DNA of 64,000 bases from RPQJ01 sp963793675 (GTDB taxonomy: Bacteria; Pseudomonadota; Gammaproteobacteria; Steroidobacterales; Steroidobacteraceae), in the NCBI GenBank assembly GCA_963793675.1, contig CAWCBA010000002.1, forward strand, positions 1,062,518-1,126,517, written 5' to 3'. Made by a program: the position numbers and the translations under genes. Positions 20,762 to 29,406 of the stretch are shown piece after piece (the stretch's first letter is position 1; each line of letters begins with the position of its first letter). A model generated the notes under the pieces. The model did not search any database and was not told the DNA's origin. It saw nothing but the letters and a program-made list of their open reading frames with translations.

Positions 20762-21842
20762 ATGCATCTCGGCCGCACCACACTCTCCAAGTTCCTGATC
20801 CAGCAGCTCGAAGGCATCGAGGGCTCGCGCGACCTCGGCGCGTTGCTCATCGACGTCGCCGCGGCGGTCAAGACGATCTCGTCGATGGCGGCCAAGGGCG
20901 CGCTCGGCGGTTATCTCGGCAAGGCCGGCACCGAGAACGTGCAGGGCGAGCAGCAGGTGAAGCTCGACGTCGCGTCGAACGAGGTGATCCTGAAGAGCTG
21001 CGAATGGGGCGGCCTCGTCGCCGGCATGGCGTCCGAGGAACTCGACGATCCATATCCGCATCCCGGCGGAGTATCCGCGCGGCCGCTACCTGCTGGTCTT
21101 CGACCCGCTCGACGGCTCGTCGAACGCGGACGTCAACGTGTCGGTCGGCACGATCTTCTCGATCCTGCGCCACGACAGGAAGGACGCGCCGAAGGTCGAG
21201 GACTTCCTGCAGAAGGGCATCGAGCAGGTGGCCGCGGGCTACGCGATCTACGGTCCGTCGACGATGCTGGTGCTGACGGTCGGCAAGGGCACGCACGGCT
21301 TCACGCTCGATCGCGAGGTTGGCAACTTCATCCTGACGCACCCCGACCTGCGCATCCCCGAGGACACCAGCGAGTTCGCGATCAACACCAGCAACGCACG
21401 GTTCTGGGAAATTCCCGTGCACCGCTATGTCACGGAATGCCAGGACGGCCAGTCGGGCGAGCGCGGCCGCGACTTCAACATGCGCTGGATCGCGTCGATG
21501 GTGGCCGAGGTGCATCGCATCCTGGTGCGCGGCGGCGTGTTCATGTATCCGCGCGACACTCGCGATCCCGAGAAGCCGGGTCGCCTGCGACTGATGTACG
21601 AGGCGAGCCCGATCAGCTTCCTGGTGGAGCAGGCGGGTGGCGCGTCGTCGACCGGTCGCCAGCGGCTCATGGAACTGCTGCCGCACCAGCTGCACCAGCG
21701 CGTGCCCGTGATCCTGGGCTCGAAGAACGAGGTGGAGCGCATCGTGCGCTACCACTGGGAGCACGACAAAGGCATCGACCGCCGCTATTCGTCACCGCTG
21801 TTCAACGAACGGTCGCTGTTCCGGTCAGAGCGCGCGAAGTGA
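20762..21842 (+). CDS. cbbF: Fructose-1,6-bisphosphatase class I (one frameshift)
   Basis: Calvin-cycle FBPase of about 360 residues. The N-terminal third (ATG 20762) has TLSKFLIQQL and the metal-binding Glu in ASEELDD. After a single frame change near 21055 the rest is open: FDPLDGSSNADVNVSVGTIF, the PRDTRDPEKPGRLRLMYEAS segment and the C-terminal NEVERIVRYH. The missing register falls between DDPY and IPAEYPRGRY, a conserved stretch, so a one-base error is more plausible than inactivation in an autotrophic operon. It lies 22 bp after cbbX. Confidence 0.93.
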
Positions 21843-21911
21843 CGCGCGACACCGTCGCCGGACGTCAGCGGCAGCGCAGAGTAGAAGAAAACCAGAGAAG
21901 CGAGTCCCGAC

Positions 21912-22785
21912 ATGTCCACCAAGCATCCTGTCATCGCCGTCACCGGTTCCTCGGGCGCGGGCACCAGCACCGTCATGAAGAGCTTTGCGCACATCTTCCG
22001 TCGCGACGGATTCAAGGCGCAGGTGATCGAGGGCGACTCGTTCCATCGCTACGACCGCGTCGAGATGCGCGCGCGGGTGAAGGCGGCCGACGCGGGCGAA
22101 GGGCCCGCAGATCAGCCACTTCGGGCCTGAATCGAATCGGCTGGCCGACCTCGCCGCGACGTTCGAGACGTACGGCAAGACGGGCAGTGGCAAGGTGCGC
22201 CGCTACGTGCACGACGAGGGCGAAGCGAAGGAACTCGGCAGTGCCCCCGGCACGTTCACCGAATGGAAGCCCATGGCGGACGGCAGCGACCTGCTGTTCT
22301 ACGAAGGACTGCACGGCGGTTACGTCGGCCCCGAGGCGGACGTCGCCAGGCACGTCGACCTGCTGGTCGGCGTGGTGCCGATCATCAACCTCGAGTGGAT
22401 CCAGAAACTGCATCGCGACAAGACGCATCGCGGCTACAGCCAGGACGCGGTGGTCGACACCATCCTGCGCCGCATGCCGGATTACGTGAACCACATCTGC
22501 CCGCAGTTCAGCCGCACGCACGTGAACTTCCAGCGGGTGCCGACGGTGGACACCAGCAACCCGTTCATCGCGGCCGATATCCCGACGGCTGACGAGTCGA
22601 TGGTGATCATCCGCTTCGCCAACCCGAAGGGCATCGACTTCCCGTACCTGCTGTCGATGCTCGACGACTCGTGGATGTCACGCCCCAACAACATCGTCGT
22701 GCCGGGCGGCAAGATGGGGCTCTCGATGCAGCTGATCCTCACGCCGCTGATCCTGCGGCTGATGGACCGCAAGCGCCGGGCTTGA
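21912..22785 (+). CDS. cbbP: Phosphoribulokinase (one frameshift)
   Basis: Calvin-cycle kinase making RuBP from ribulose 5-phosphate, about 290 residues, proteobacterial type. The N-terminal P-loop is GSSGAGTSTV and the metal/substrate residues lie in VIEGDSFHRYDR. After one frame change near 22100 the frame resumes with HFGPESNRLADL and runs to the end (EGLHGGY, VPIINLEWIQKLHRDKTHRG, PFIAADIPTADESMV). A strong AGAGAAG-type leader precedes ATG 21912. The stop overlaps the start region of cbbY. Confidence 0.94.
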
Positions 22786-22787
22786 GT

Positions 22788-23705
22788 TTGCAGGCCATCC
22801 TCTGGGACGTCGACGGCACGCTCGCTGAGACCGAGCGTGACGGTCATCTGGTGGCGTTCAACGCCGCGTTCGAGGAGCTCGACATCCCGTGGCGCTGGGA
22901 CGAACAGCGTTACGGCGAATTGCTGCGTGTCGCGGGCGGCTTCGAGCGACTGCTGTTCGACATGGAGTCGCAGCCGCTGGCGCCGTCCTCGCTCGACGAT
23001 CGGCGCGCGCTCGTGCAACGCGTCCACCTATTGAAGAACAAACGCTATGGCGAGCTCGTGGCGAGCGGCGCATTGCCGTTGCGACCCGGCGTGCGCGAAC
23101 TCTTCGACGACTGCGTTGCGGCCGGTGTGCGCATGGCGATCGTGACGACGACCAGCCAGGGCAACGTTGCCGCCTTGCTCGGCACGCACCTCGGCGCGCA
23201 GTGGCGCGAGCGGTTTGCCGCCGTCGTGTGCGCCGAGGACGCGCCGCTCAAGAAACCCGACCCGCAGGCCTACGGACTCGTGCTCGAGCGACTGCAACTA
23301 CCGGCCGCGGCCACGGTCGCCATCGAAGACTCTCCGGCAGGACTGCAGGCAGCCAGCGCCGCTGGTATCCCCGTGGTCATCGCGCGCAGTCGCTTCTTCC
23401 CCGACGATCCGGTGCCGGGTGCGCTGGCCGTGGGTCCCGCTCTCGGGACGCGGTCGGGTTGGTCGCCGGCGTTGGCCGACGACGCAGAACGCGTAGGATT
23501 GGCTGACATCCGCTCGTGGCTCGAGCGGGCAGGCGTAGAATTTAGTGGGCCGCGGCAAGGTCAGGAGACAGATCATGGCCACGGGTTGGGCCGGCGACGG
23601 CGCCGTGCAGCAGCAGATCGACGACAGCATCGAGGACGCGATCAAGCGCGCCCGCGCCCAGCTGCCGAGCGGGCCGAGCCTGAGTCATTGCGAGGAATGT
23701 GGTGA
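22788..23705 (+). CDS. cbbY: HAD-family phosphatase CbbY (xylulose-1,5-bisphosphatase type)
   Basis: HAD hydrolase with nucleophile motif DVDGTLAE at the N-terminus, motif II TTTSQGN, Lys in KKPDPQAYG and the metal-binding EDSPAGLQAA. This is the CbbY subgroup, which removes the RuBisCO inhibitor xylulose 1,5-bisphosphate. TTG 22788 (or TTG 22782, overlapping the cbbP stop) is the only reasonable start. Family members end after about 250 residues, near LADIRSWLERAGV. Beyond about 23540 the frame runs into the next gene and is unlikely to be native. Its place in the cbb operon supports the assignment. Confidence 0.88.
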   Translation: MQAILWDVDGTLAETERDGHLVAFNAAFEELDIPWRWDEQRYGELLRVAGGFERLLFDMESQPLAPSSLDDRRALVQRVHLLKNKRYGELVASGALPLRPGVRELFDDCVAAGVRMAIVTTTSQGNVAALLGTHLGAQWRERFAAVVCAEDAPLKKPDPQAYGLVLERLQLPAAATVAIEDSPAGLQAASAAGIPVVIARSRFFPDDPVPGALAVGPALGTRSGWSPALADDAERVGLADIRSWLERAGVEFSGPRQGQETDHGHGLGRRRRRAAADRRQHRGRDQARPRPAAERAEPESLRGMW

Positions 23706-23841
23706 GGAGATTCCCGAGCCGCGGCGACTGGCCGTGCCCGGCGTGCGGCTGTGCGTGGCGTGCCAGGAGGAGCGGGATCAGGACCAGGGCGCGGCCAGCC
23801 TCTACAACCGGCGCGGCAGCAAAGACAGCCAGCTGCGCTGA
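23575..23841 (+). CDS. DksA/TraR-type zinc-finger protein
   Basis: 88 residues. An N-terminal helical hairpin region (QQQIDDSIEDAIKRARAQL) is followed by a four-cysteine zinc finger (CEECGEEIPEPRR, then CVACQEERD). This is the short YbiI-like form of the DksA/TraR family, whose larger members bind in the secondary channel of RNA polymerase. ATG 23575 has an AGGAGA Shine-Dalgarno 6 nt upstream. It lies at the end of the cbb operon and probably is co-transcribed, which would be an unusual location; no promoter is obvious between. Confidence 0.85.
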   Translation: MATGWAGDGAVQQQIDDSIEDAIKRARAQLPSGPSLSHCEECGEEIPEPRRLAVPGVRLCVACQEERDQDQGAASLYNRRGSKDSQLR

Positions 23842-23892
23842 GGTCAGCCAGCAGGTGAGGGCTCGAACCCGTGTTGGTGCGTGGCCTCAGCC

Positions 23893-24298
23893 TCACCCGC
23901 CGGTCAACAACCTGAAGCCTTTCAACTTGGCTGCTTTGCGATCGAAAGTCACGGTGTGGTCGCAGCCGATGGCCTCGTTCGTTCTCGCCAACAGGCAATC
24001 AACGAATTCTGCGGCTGAAATCTCGTAGTCTGAAAGTGCGGCGTGAATCTCATCTGCCGATTCGACCTCGAGTTCGAGACGTTCAGCAGCGCCCTGATTG
24101 ACGCCGCGATCTGCAAACGGTCGTAACCGTAGAAGCCCTTCGAGCGCCCATACGATCTCGACGATGACCAGGTGCGACACGTAGCCCGGCTCTTCGCTCG
24201 AGCAGTGTGTTGCGAATGAGTCTCTCGACCGTGCGGACCTGGGCGTCCAGGTCGCGCACGAGCAGGCGAAGAAGAACGTTGGTATCAATCCCGATCAT
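23893..24298 (-). CDS. PIN-domain toxin, VapC-like (frameshifted)
   Basis: The N-terminus MIGIDTNVLLRLLVRDLDAQ carries the first PIN Asp. After a frame change near 24205 the remainder reads on (EIVWALEGLL, SAAEFVDCLLA, DHTVTFDRKAAKLKGFRLL) with the other acidic residues (AAEFVD, TFDRKA). About 135 codons in total, normal for VapC ribonucleases. Its start at 24298 overlaps the end of the AbrB-type antitoxin gene upstream. Such toxins cut tRNA or rRNA and are neutralised by the partner. Whether the shift is real or a sequencing error decides if the toxin is functional. Confidence 0.75.
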
Positions 24299-24547
24299 GA
24301 CCAAGCGCGATCTTGCTACGGCGGCCCGCTCGACATGGCTCCTCGATTTCTTCCAAGGTTGCCGCGCGCTTCGGTGCGGGAGGATTCCAATCAACGACGA
24401 GATGTCCTGTTGGCAGGCGCGGAGCGCACCGCGCCATCATCCTCGACGATGAACAGGACCCGGTCGCCGGGTTTGAGATTCAAGCTTGAGCCGCACGTCC
24501 TTGGGCACGGTGATCTGTCCCTTGCTGGTCATCCTGGCTTCGCTCAT
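24285..24547 (-). CDS. AbrB/SpoVT-type antitoxin (frameshifted)
   Basis: Reading from ATG 24547: MSEARMTSKGQITVPKDVR is the swapped-hairpin AbrB motif. One extra base in the following LKL codons shifts the frame; the next frame gives LKPGDRVLFIVEDDGAV. A second shift near 24410 leads to the C-terminal partner-binding tail (WNPPAPKRAATLEEIEE) and a stop at 24285. About 85 codons, typical of antitoxins paired with PIN toxins. It overlaps the toxin start by 14 bp, as expected for a co-translated pair. Confidence 0.7.
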
Positions 24548-24692
24548 GGCGCCTTACCAATTTCGATATTCCTTACCTAGTGTAATGCGAAATCGGATCG
24601 GGCGTGTTTTCCGGTATTTCGAAGGCATGCGAAACGCAGACCGCATCGCGCCAAACTCGCGGAATCACTGAGTTTTGGCGCTGCGGCCGTCC

Positions 24693-24721
24693 TTGACGGG
24701 GTTGGGGGCCTCGGGTCTAAT
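24693..24721 (+). promoter_or_regulatory. Sigma70 promoter of tRNA-Phe
   Basis: TTGACG (24693-24698), 17-bp spacer, TCTAAT (24716-24721). It lies 41 bp upstream of the tRNA 5' end with a GC-rich discriminator, the standard arrangement for a stable RNA gene. Confidence 0.7.
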
Positions 24722-24762
24722 TCCGGGCTCTCTGCAGGCCGGCCCCCGCCGGAACCTACCGT

Positions 24763-24838
24763 GGCCAGGTAGCTCAGTTGGTAGAGCAGCGGATTGAAAA
24801 TCCGCGTGTCGATGGTTCGATTCCGTCCCTGGCCACCA
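24763..24838 (+). tRNA. tRNA-Phe (GAA)
   Basis: A 76-nt cloverleaf with encoded CCA. The acceptor stem is GGCCAGG/CCTGGCC, the D loop is AGCTCAGTTGGTAGAGC, the anticodon loop contains TTGAAAA with anticodon GAA, and the T arm is GGTTCGATTCC. Its 3' half is the target of the integration events described for 24795-55838. The intact copy here remains functional after integration. Confidence 0.97.
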
Positions 24839-24845
24839 CTTCCAA
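24795..24845 (+). repeat. att copy 1 (3' part of tRNA-Phe plus 7 bp)
   Basis: A 51-bp segment from the anticodon loop to 7 bp past CCA. It is identical at 47044-47094 and 55788-55838 and diverged at 54473-54523, always in the same orientation. This is the classic direct-repeat product of integration at a tRNA 3' end. Confidence 0.85.
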
Positions 24846-24849
24846 CTGG

Positions 24850-26119
24850 TGTATTCCGATCACATGGTTTACACCTCATTCCGGACACATGGTTAACACT
24901 GTGTCCGGGGCGAAGGGATTGGGACCGGGCTCCACCCGGTCCTCGTCTCGATCGAAGTATCCCAGATCGTACTCCAGGAAGCTGACCTGCCAGACCTGGT
25001 CGTCGACTTCGCGGATGCCCACCAGCTGCTCGGCCAGCGACGTACTCAGGTTGATCTTGCGACTGCCCACGCAGATGCGCCCGCAGCGCGTCACGCGCAC
25101 GGTGCGATCGTGGAACGGGTACTCGGGATCGCGCGGCGGCGCGTAGGGCCGCGCTGAAGGTGTATAGATCTCGGCCGGGTACAGTCCGCCGAGCGCCTGG
25201 TGCGGCCGCTCCTGGTTGTAAACCCGGATGAAGTCCTCGAAGCGCTCCTGCTGCTGCAGGAAGTTGAACGCGGCGGGCTTGGTCGTCTCGTTCTTCAGCG
25301 TGAGATGCATGCGCTCGTGCCGGCCGTTCTGCTGCGGCTTGCCGGGCTTGATGCGCTGCAGGCGGATGCCCAAGCGCAGCCACCACACCGCCAGGCGCGA
25401 CAGTCCGAACATCGCCCACGGTGCGGCGAAGGGCACGCCGTTGTCGGTGCGGATCGCAGCGGGCAGGCCGAAGTCGCGGAACGTGCGCTCAAACACGGAG
25501 AAGGCGAACTTCGACTTCGTCGACTCGAGGCCTTCGCAGGTGAGCAGGTAGCGGGAGCGGTGATCGGTGACGGTGAGGGGGTAGCAGTACTGCCGGTTGC
25601 CGAGCAGGAACTCGCCCTTGTAGTCGGCGCACCAGAGCTCGTTGGGCGCCAGGGCGGTGGTCAGCGGCGTGCCGCAGGCCTTGTAGCGGCGGCGCTTGCG
25701 GCGCTTGACGAGGCCGTTGCGGTCGAGCGCGGCGTGGATCGTGCTCACCGCGGGCGGCGGGATCATCGGGTACTCGCGGATCAGCTTGTCGCGGATCTTC
25801 GGCGCGCCCCAGGTCGGGTACTCCTTCTTGATCCCGAGGATCGCCCGCTCGACCTGGAACGGCAGCTTGTTGGCCTGCCGGTAGGGGGCCTTGCTGCGGT
25901 CGTGGAGCCCGTCCAGCCCGCACTCCTTGTACCGGTCGAAGATCTTGTAGCCGGTGACCCGGGAGATGCCGAACTCCCGGCACAGCGGCGCCATCTTCTC
26001 GCCTTCGAGCAGGCGGGCTACGAATCGGAGGCGTTCATCCATCGGCTTACACTCGTTCCAGGGCATCTGGAGGGCCTCCCCCAAATGCGGAAATGTGTAA
26101 ACCATGTGCTCGGAATAAA
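24850..26119. mobile_element. IS481-family insertion sequence
   Basis: About 1.27 kb bounded by imperfect 25-bp inverted repeats, 24850-24874 and 26095-26119 (shared core TATTCCGA, one mismatch, CACATGGTTTACAC). It encodes one transposase on the minus strand. It inserted about 5 bp beyond att copy 1: the sequence found right after att copies 2 and 4 resumes at about 26145 here. No clear target duplication is visible. Confidence 0.85.
24876..26066 (-). CDS. IS481-family transposase
   Basis: About 397 residues, intact. The N-terminal helix-turn-helix (MAPLCREFGISRVTGYKIFD) is followed by a DDE core, with Asp in WCADYKGEF, Asp in IRTDNGVPF, Glu in NGRHERMH, and the family end YNQERPHQALGG. I chose ATG 26066 because it follows GGAGG at a good distance; the frame is open upstream to 26105. 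It mediates movement of the surrounding element and is the best-preserved mobile gene in the island. Confidence 0.93.
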   Translation of the reverse strand: MPWNECKPMDERLRFVARLLEGEKMAPLCREFGISRVTGYKIFDRYKECGLDGLHDRSKAPYRQANKLPFQVERAILGIKKEYPTWGAPKIRDKLIREYPMIPPPAVSTIHAALDRNGLVKRRKRRRYKACGTPLTTALAPNELWCADYKGEFLLGNRQYCYPLTVTDHRSRYLLTCEGLESTKSKFAFSVFERTFRDFGLPAAIRTDNGVPFAAPWAMFGLSRLAVWWLRLGIRLQRIKPGKPQQNGRHERMHLTLKNETTKPAAFNFLQQQERFEDFIRVYNQERPHQALGGLYPAEIYTPSARPYAPPRDPEYPFHDRTVRVTRCGRICVGSRKINLSTSLAEQLVGIREVDDQVWQVSFLEYDLGYFDRDEDRVEPGPNPFAPDTVLTMCPE

Positions 26120-26176
26120 CTGCAAGCTATCTGTCGATAAGCTCAACTTTATGATTTGCATGCGGTTTCGGGTATC

Positions 26177-26222
26177 ACCCGCGGACTATCCGTGCCCGGA
26201 TGGGACTGACCCGCGGACTATC
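26177..26222 (+). repeat. ACCCGCGGACTATC direct-repeat pair (copy 1)
   Basis: Two copies of the 14-mer at 26177-26190 and 26209-26222; the second extends to ATCGGAAAC. Equivalent pairs follow att copy 2 (47123, 47162) and att copy 4 (55869 with one mismatch, 55911), and a single copy occurs at 49606. They always lie just to the right of an att or of a cassette boundary. Confidence 0.75.
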
Positions 26223-26378
26223 GGAAACGGTGCGCTACGCCGGTCCGGGGAAGTTGGACCCGGCGCGACCCGGCGGGGGCTGGCGACAGAGATCGTACGG
26301 GTCCGGAAGGTAGCGGTTGCTTGCCGTCGATTGTCGGCCTACTATGTGAGTCCATATGAACTACTTCGAAGGCTATCT

Positions 26379-26708
26379 ATGCTCGAGACGATTGTAGGCA
26401 GTGCCGCCGCTGAGAGGGTCTTGCTCTACCTCCAGAATTACGAGCAGGCATACGGACGCGAAATCTCGGCGACATTCGAACTTTCAAACAGCCAGGTGCA
26501 GAAGCAACTGCTGAAGCTGGAGTCGGGAGGTCTTGTGGTCAGCCGTCGTATCGGAAGAACCCGGCTGTATCAGTGGAACCCGCGCAATCCTCTCGTTCCC
26601 TCTCTTCGGGCATTTCTCGCGGTTGCTCTCGATAGCCTCCCCGCCAACGAACAACAGCAATTCTTTCGGCAAGCGGACCCGGCCGCGTCGGAGCGGCAAG
26701 GCGCTGTG
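26379..26708 (+). CDS. Winged helix regulator of NTase cassette, copy A
   Basis: About 110 residues, nearly parallel throughout to the gene at 54675: LLYLQNYEQAYGREISATF, SNSQVQKQLLKLESGG and RTRLYQWNPRNPLVP form a MarR/ArsR-like winged helix-turn-helix. ATG 26379 follows GAAGGC. A TACTAT -10 with a TTGCTT -35 at 17 bp lies upstream, as in copy B. Relative to copy B there is one extra base near 26670, so the stop is lost and the frame runs on into the nucleotidyltransferase. This is either a natural fusion or a sequencing insertion. It is the likely antitoxin or repressor of the pair. Confidence 0.75.
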
Positions 26709-27256
26709 ATGCAGCTGAGCGCGACCTCGACGGTCGAAGAAGTCGCAGCGGTCGTTTCTGACGCTCTGACGTCGGCGGGAATCACCGCCGTGCTCTCAGG
26801 CGGCGCTGCCGTGCAATCTATACGAGTGGACTGTATGAATCGCGCGACCTCGATTTTGTAGCCTCAGCGAGCCAACGCGACCTTGAGTGCGTACTGCAGC
26901 GATTTGGATTCTACGTGCGCCAGGCGGGTCGGCATTTCGTCCACGAGACATGTTCGTATACCCTCGAATTTCCACCATGGCCGTTGGCCGTCGGTAATGA
27001 CTTGATTCGCACTTGGGGTGAGCAATCGGTGGGTGATCTGCGAATCCAGATCCTGACGCCAACCCAGTGTGTCATGGACCGGCTTGCCGCTTTCTATCAC
27101 TGGCGTGACCGTCAGGCCCTGGATCAAGCTGTGTTGGTAGGCTCTCTGCACTCGGTAGACATCGATGAGATCGAACGCTGGTCGGCCAGGGAAGGCCAGT
27201 CCGCCGCGTACAAGGAGTTTGCCGTCCGGCTGAAAGCCACTCGGACTTGCGAGTGA
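26709..27256 (+). CDS. Nucleotidyltransferase-fold protein, copy A (one frameshift)
   Basis: About 182 codons, close paralogue of 55004-55654. It starts MQLSATSTVEEVAAVVSDAL, then the nucleotidyltransferase GG motif (LSGGAAVQ). A one-base deletion near 26816 shifts the frame just before SRDLDFVAS, the metal-binding D-x-D. The rest is open (QAGRHFVHETCSYTLEFPPW, QILTPTQCVMDRLAAFYHWR) to 27256. GG plus DLD places it among minimal or AbiEii/MenT-like nucleotidyltransferases used as toxins, but it is much shorter than AbiEii. The substrate is unknown. Confidence 0.7.
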
Positions 27257-27306
27257 GCTTCTGTCCTCCACGACCAACGTCGATGGTGTGGGTGGCGAAT
27301 TGATAG

Positions 27307-28422
27307 TTACGCCGCGATCGGCGTCGAACAGACCGCGGCAATGCTGCCGCCAAGCGTAGTGATCGAGCGCAGCAGGAGCGGGGAGGGCGCGCCGGCGCGT
27401 TGCGCGGGCGTGGAGCCGTCGAGCGAGCGATGTACGCGATCGGCGTTGTAATAGTCTCTGAATTCTCCCAGCTTCCGCGCCAGGTCGACCGCGTTCCAGA
27501 AGAAGACGTGATCGAGATACTCGCGCCGGATCGTGCCGATCAGCCGTTCGACGAACGGATGCGAGACTGGGGCGTACGGAACCGACTTGATCTCCTCGAT
27601 CTCGCAGGACGCGCAGGTTGGCGAGCCAGCGGTGGAAGCGGAACAGCGGGTCGTGATCGGTGCTGAGGTGTTTCGGTAGGGGCTGGCCAGCGACGGCGTG
27701 ATTGAACATCCGACATACCGAGACGCCGTCGATGGAGCGCACGCTCGACGCCGAAACCGATGATGCGGCGGGTGAACACGTCCATGACTACCAGCACCCA
27801 GTGACTGCGCAGGAGGATGGATTCGCAGCGGAACAGGTCGACGCTCCACAGGCTGTCCTTGGCGTGCCCGATGAAGGTCAGCCAGGAGGGGCCATGGGTT
27901 CCGGAGTCGCCTGGCCGGTAGTGCTTCGCGAGCACGCGGCGAACGACATCTTTGTCGATGCTCGACGCCGAAGGCATGAGCGATCTGCTGGGCGATGCGC
28001 ACACAGCCGAAACTGGGATTGCGGCGCTTCAGCTCGACGATCGCCGCGATGAGTTCCGCCGACGGACCTTTGGGGCCGGGTTTGCGGCGAGGCGAGTCGA
28101 GGAGGAGAAGCGGAGAAAAGAGCAGGAGAGAGCCGGCGGTACTTCCGATCCACCAAGGCCTTGTGGAACTTGAACAGCGTTGCCGGCTTGACGAGCGCGC
28201 CAAGCTTCGGAATCCGGCGCGGGCTCACGAACAGCGTGGTCAGTCCGAGCACGACGCGATCGAGGGTGGTCAGATTCGGGCGCGATGCCGGGAGCGATTG
28301 CTGATGAGCAGCTGATGCTTCAGCAGCAACGACTCCGCGGCGACGGCACGGACGCCGCCTGGGCGGAGGAGCTTCGCGACGGTGACCAGCAGGTGGATGG
28401 CCAGGATGAGGAGGTCGCGCAT
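27307..28422 (-). pseudogene. DDE integrase/transposase, heavily frameshifted
   Basis: Fragments in several frames align as one transposase of about 360 residues. They are an N-terminus MRDLLILAIHLLVTVAKLLR with LLLKHQLLISNRSR, then GAELIAAIVELKRRNP-like helix and FGCVRIAQQIAHAFG. A core with WSVDLFRCESILLRSHWVLV and VERLIGTIRREYLDHVFFW (catalytic Glu region), and YYNADRVHRSLDG at the end, complete it. At least four shifts break it. It is related in layout to the transposase at 50123-51217. No inverted repeats could be identified, and it separates the NTase cassette from the envelope cluster. Confidence 0.75.
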
Positions 28423-28502
28423 CGGGCGAACCGTACCATGACCACCGGTGCGCGCAAGACTGCACGGCACGGGCGGATTACGTCACACTGGGAATTCGCC
28501 AC

Positions 28503-28964
28503 TCACAGGCGCGTCAAGGCCCTTTTCGCGATTGCCTTGGCTGTATCGACTGCCGTGGGCCCCATCGGCAGGGTCACCCTGAGAATCAAGTTCCCTTTCT
28601 TTGCGTACAAGTCCGCGAAGTCTTGGAAGTTCGGGTTCACGAACGCATCTTTGCCGAAATCGGGCAGCGATATTGCGTTTTTGTGGGCATCGCGTCGCCT
28701 GACGTCAGCGAGGTCGCCCTCAACCAGGCTGATGTCGATGAAACTCGGCCCCTTTGCTGTCGTATACGAGCAATTGACTTCACCGTAATCGGTTCGCTTC
28801 GGGGTGCCATCCAGTGGGCCGACAATTTGCTGCATCTCAGTCACAGTGATGAGCTTGCAGGGATCCGGAATCGCCATATCGGCCCTGGCGGCGAGCGACG
28901 AGCCACCCGCAAGGATCGCCGCGACGCACAACAGGCTAAGCGAACGAAAAGTTGACGATTTCAT
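28503..28964 (-). CDS. Secreted protein of unknown function
   Basis: 153 residues, intact. It has a signal peptide (SLSLLCVAAILAGGSSLAARA), then a mature domain with PCKLITVTEMQQIVG near the start and a conserved-looking Cys in NCSYTTAKG. That C...T..E...G pattern followed by C-Y resembles DUF3558-like secreted proteins and is shared with the lipoprotein at 31875-32400. The two are probably distant paralogues flanking the PrsW-like gene. Role unknown, periplasmic. Confidence 0.7.
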   Translation of the reverse strand: MKSSTFRSLSLLCVAAILAGGSSLAARADMAIPDPCKLITVTEMQQIVGPLDGTPKRTDYGEVNCSYTTAKGPSFIDISLVEGDLADVRRRDAHKNAISLPDFGKDAFVNPNFQDFADLYAKKGNLILRVTLPMGPTAVDTAKAIAKRALTRL

Positions 28965-29075
28965 CGTGTCTCCCCTCGGAGTTACTTGTGGTTTGGCGCT
29001 GCAGCGATCGCGACAGGGCCACTGGAAAGACCACCCAGCAAGGGGGTCGCGACCTCAGCAGGATACACGCTAGCC

Positions 29076-29223
29076 GGTGTTGTCAGGTTAAGTCGTTCAA
29101 GGCGCGACGAGCGGAGAGGGGGCGATCGCTCAAGCCGCCGCGGTCGCGGTTGCCCACGTGCGATCGGCTTCGGCTCGAAGGAGGCGCAGGGTCGATCGGT
29201 GGATCAGGTGTCTTTAAACGTTG
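29076..29223. mobile_element. IS6-family 3' end remnant (copy 1)
   Basis: It begins with the IS end GGTGTTGTCAGGTTAAG and carries, on the minus strand, the last part of an IS6-type transposase (FRAEADRTWATATAAA-like C-terminus). It is homologous to 46546-46826 and 61012-61292 but shorter. Most of the 29000-29400 gap is this scar. Confidence 0.7.
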
Positions 29224-29406
29224 AATGCGCATTCCTCAGTCTGGCGGGCAATTCTGCCCCGAGATGGAGAATGCCTAGAGTTAGCCTGACAGCACCCGCG
29301 CTGGAAAGCTGTCGGCCGCAAAGTCCTTGTGATGGACGCAACGCGCTGGGGGCGATACTGTCGGCCGTCTTTCCGGCCCCATCTACAGCGCCTGGCAGGA
29401 GAATCC

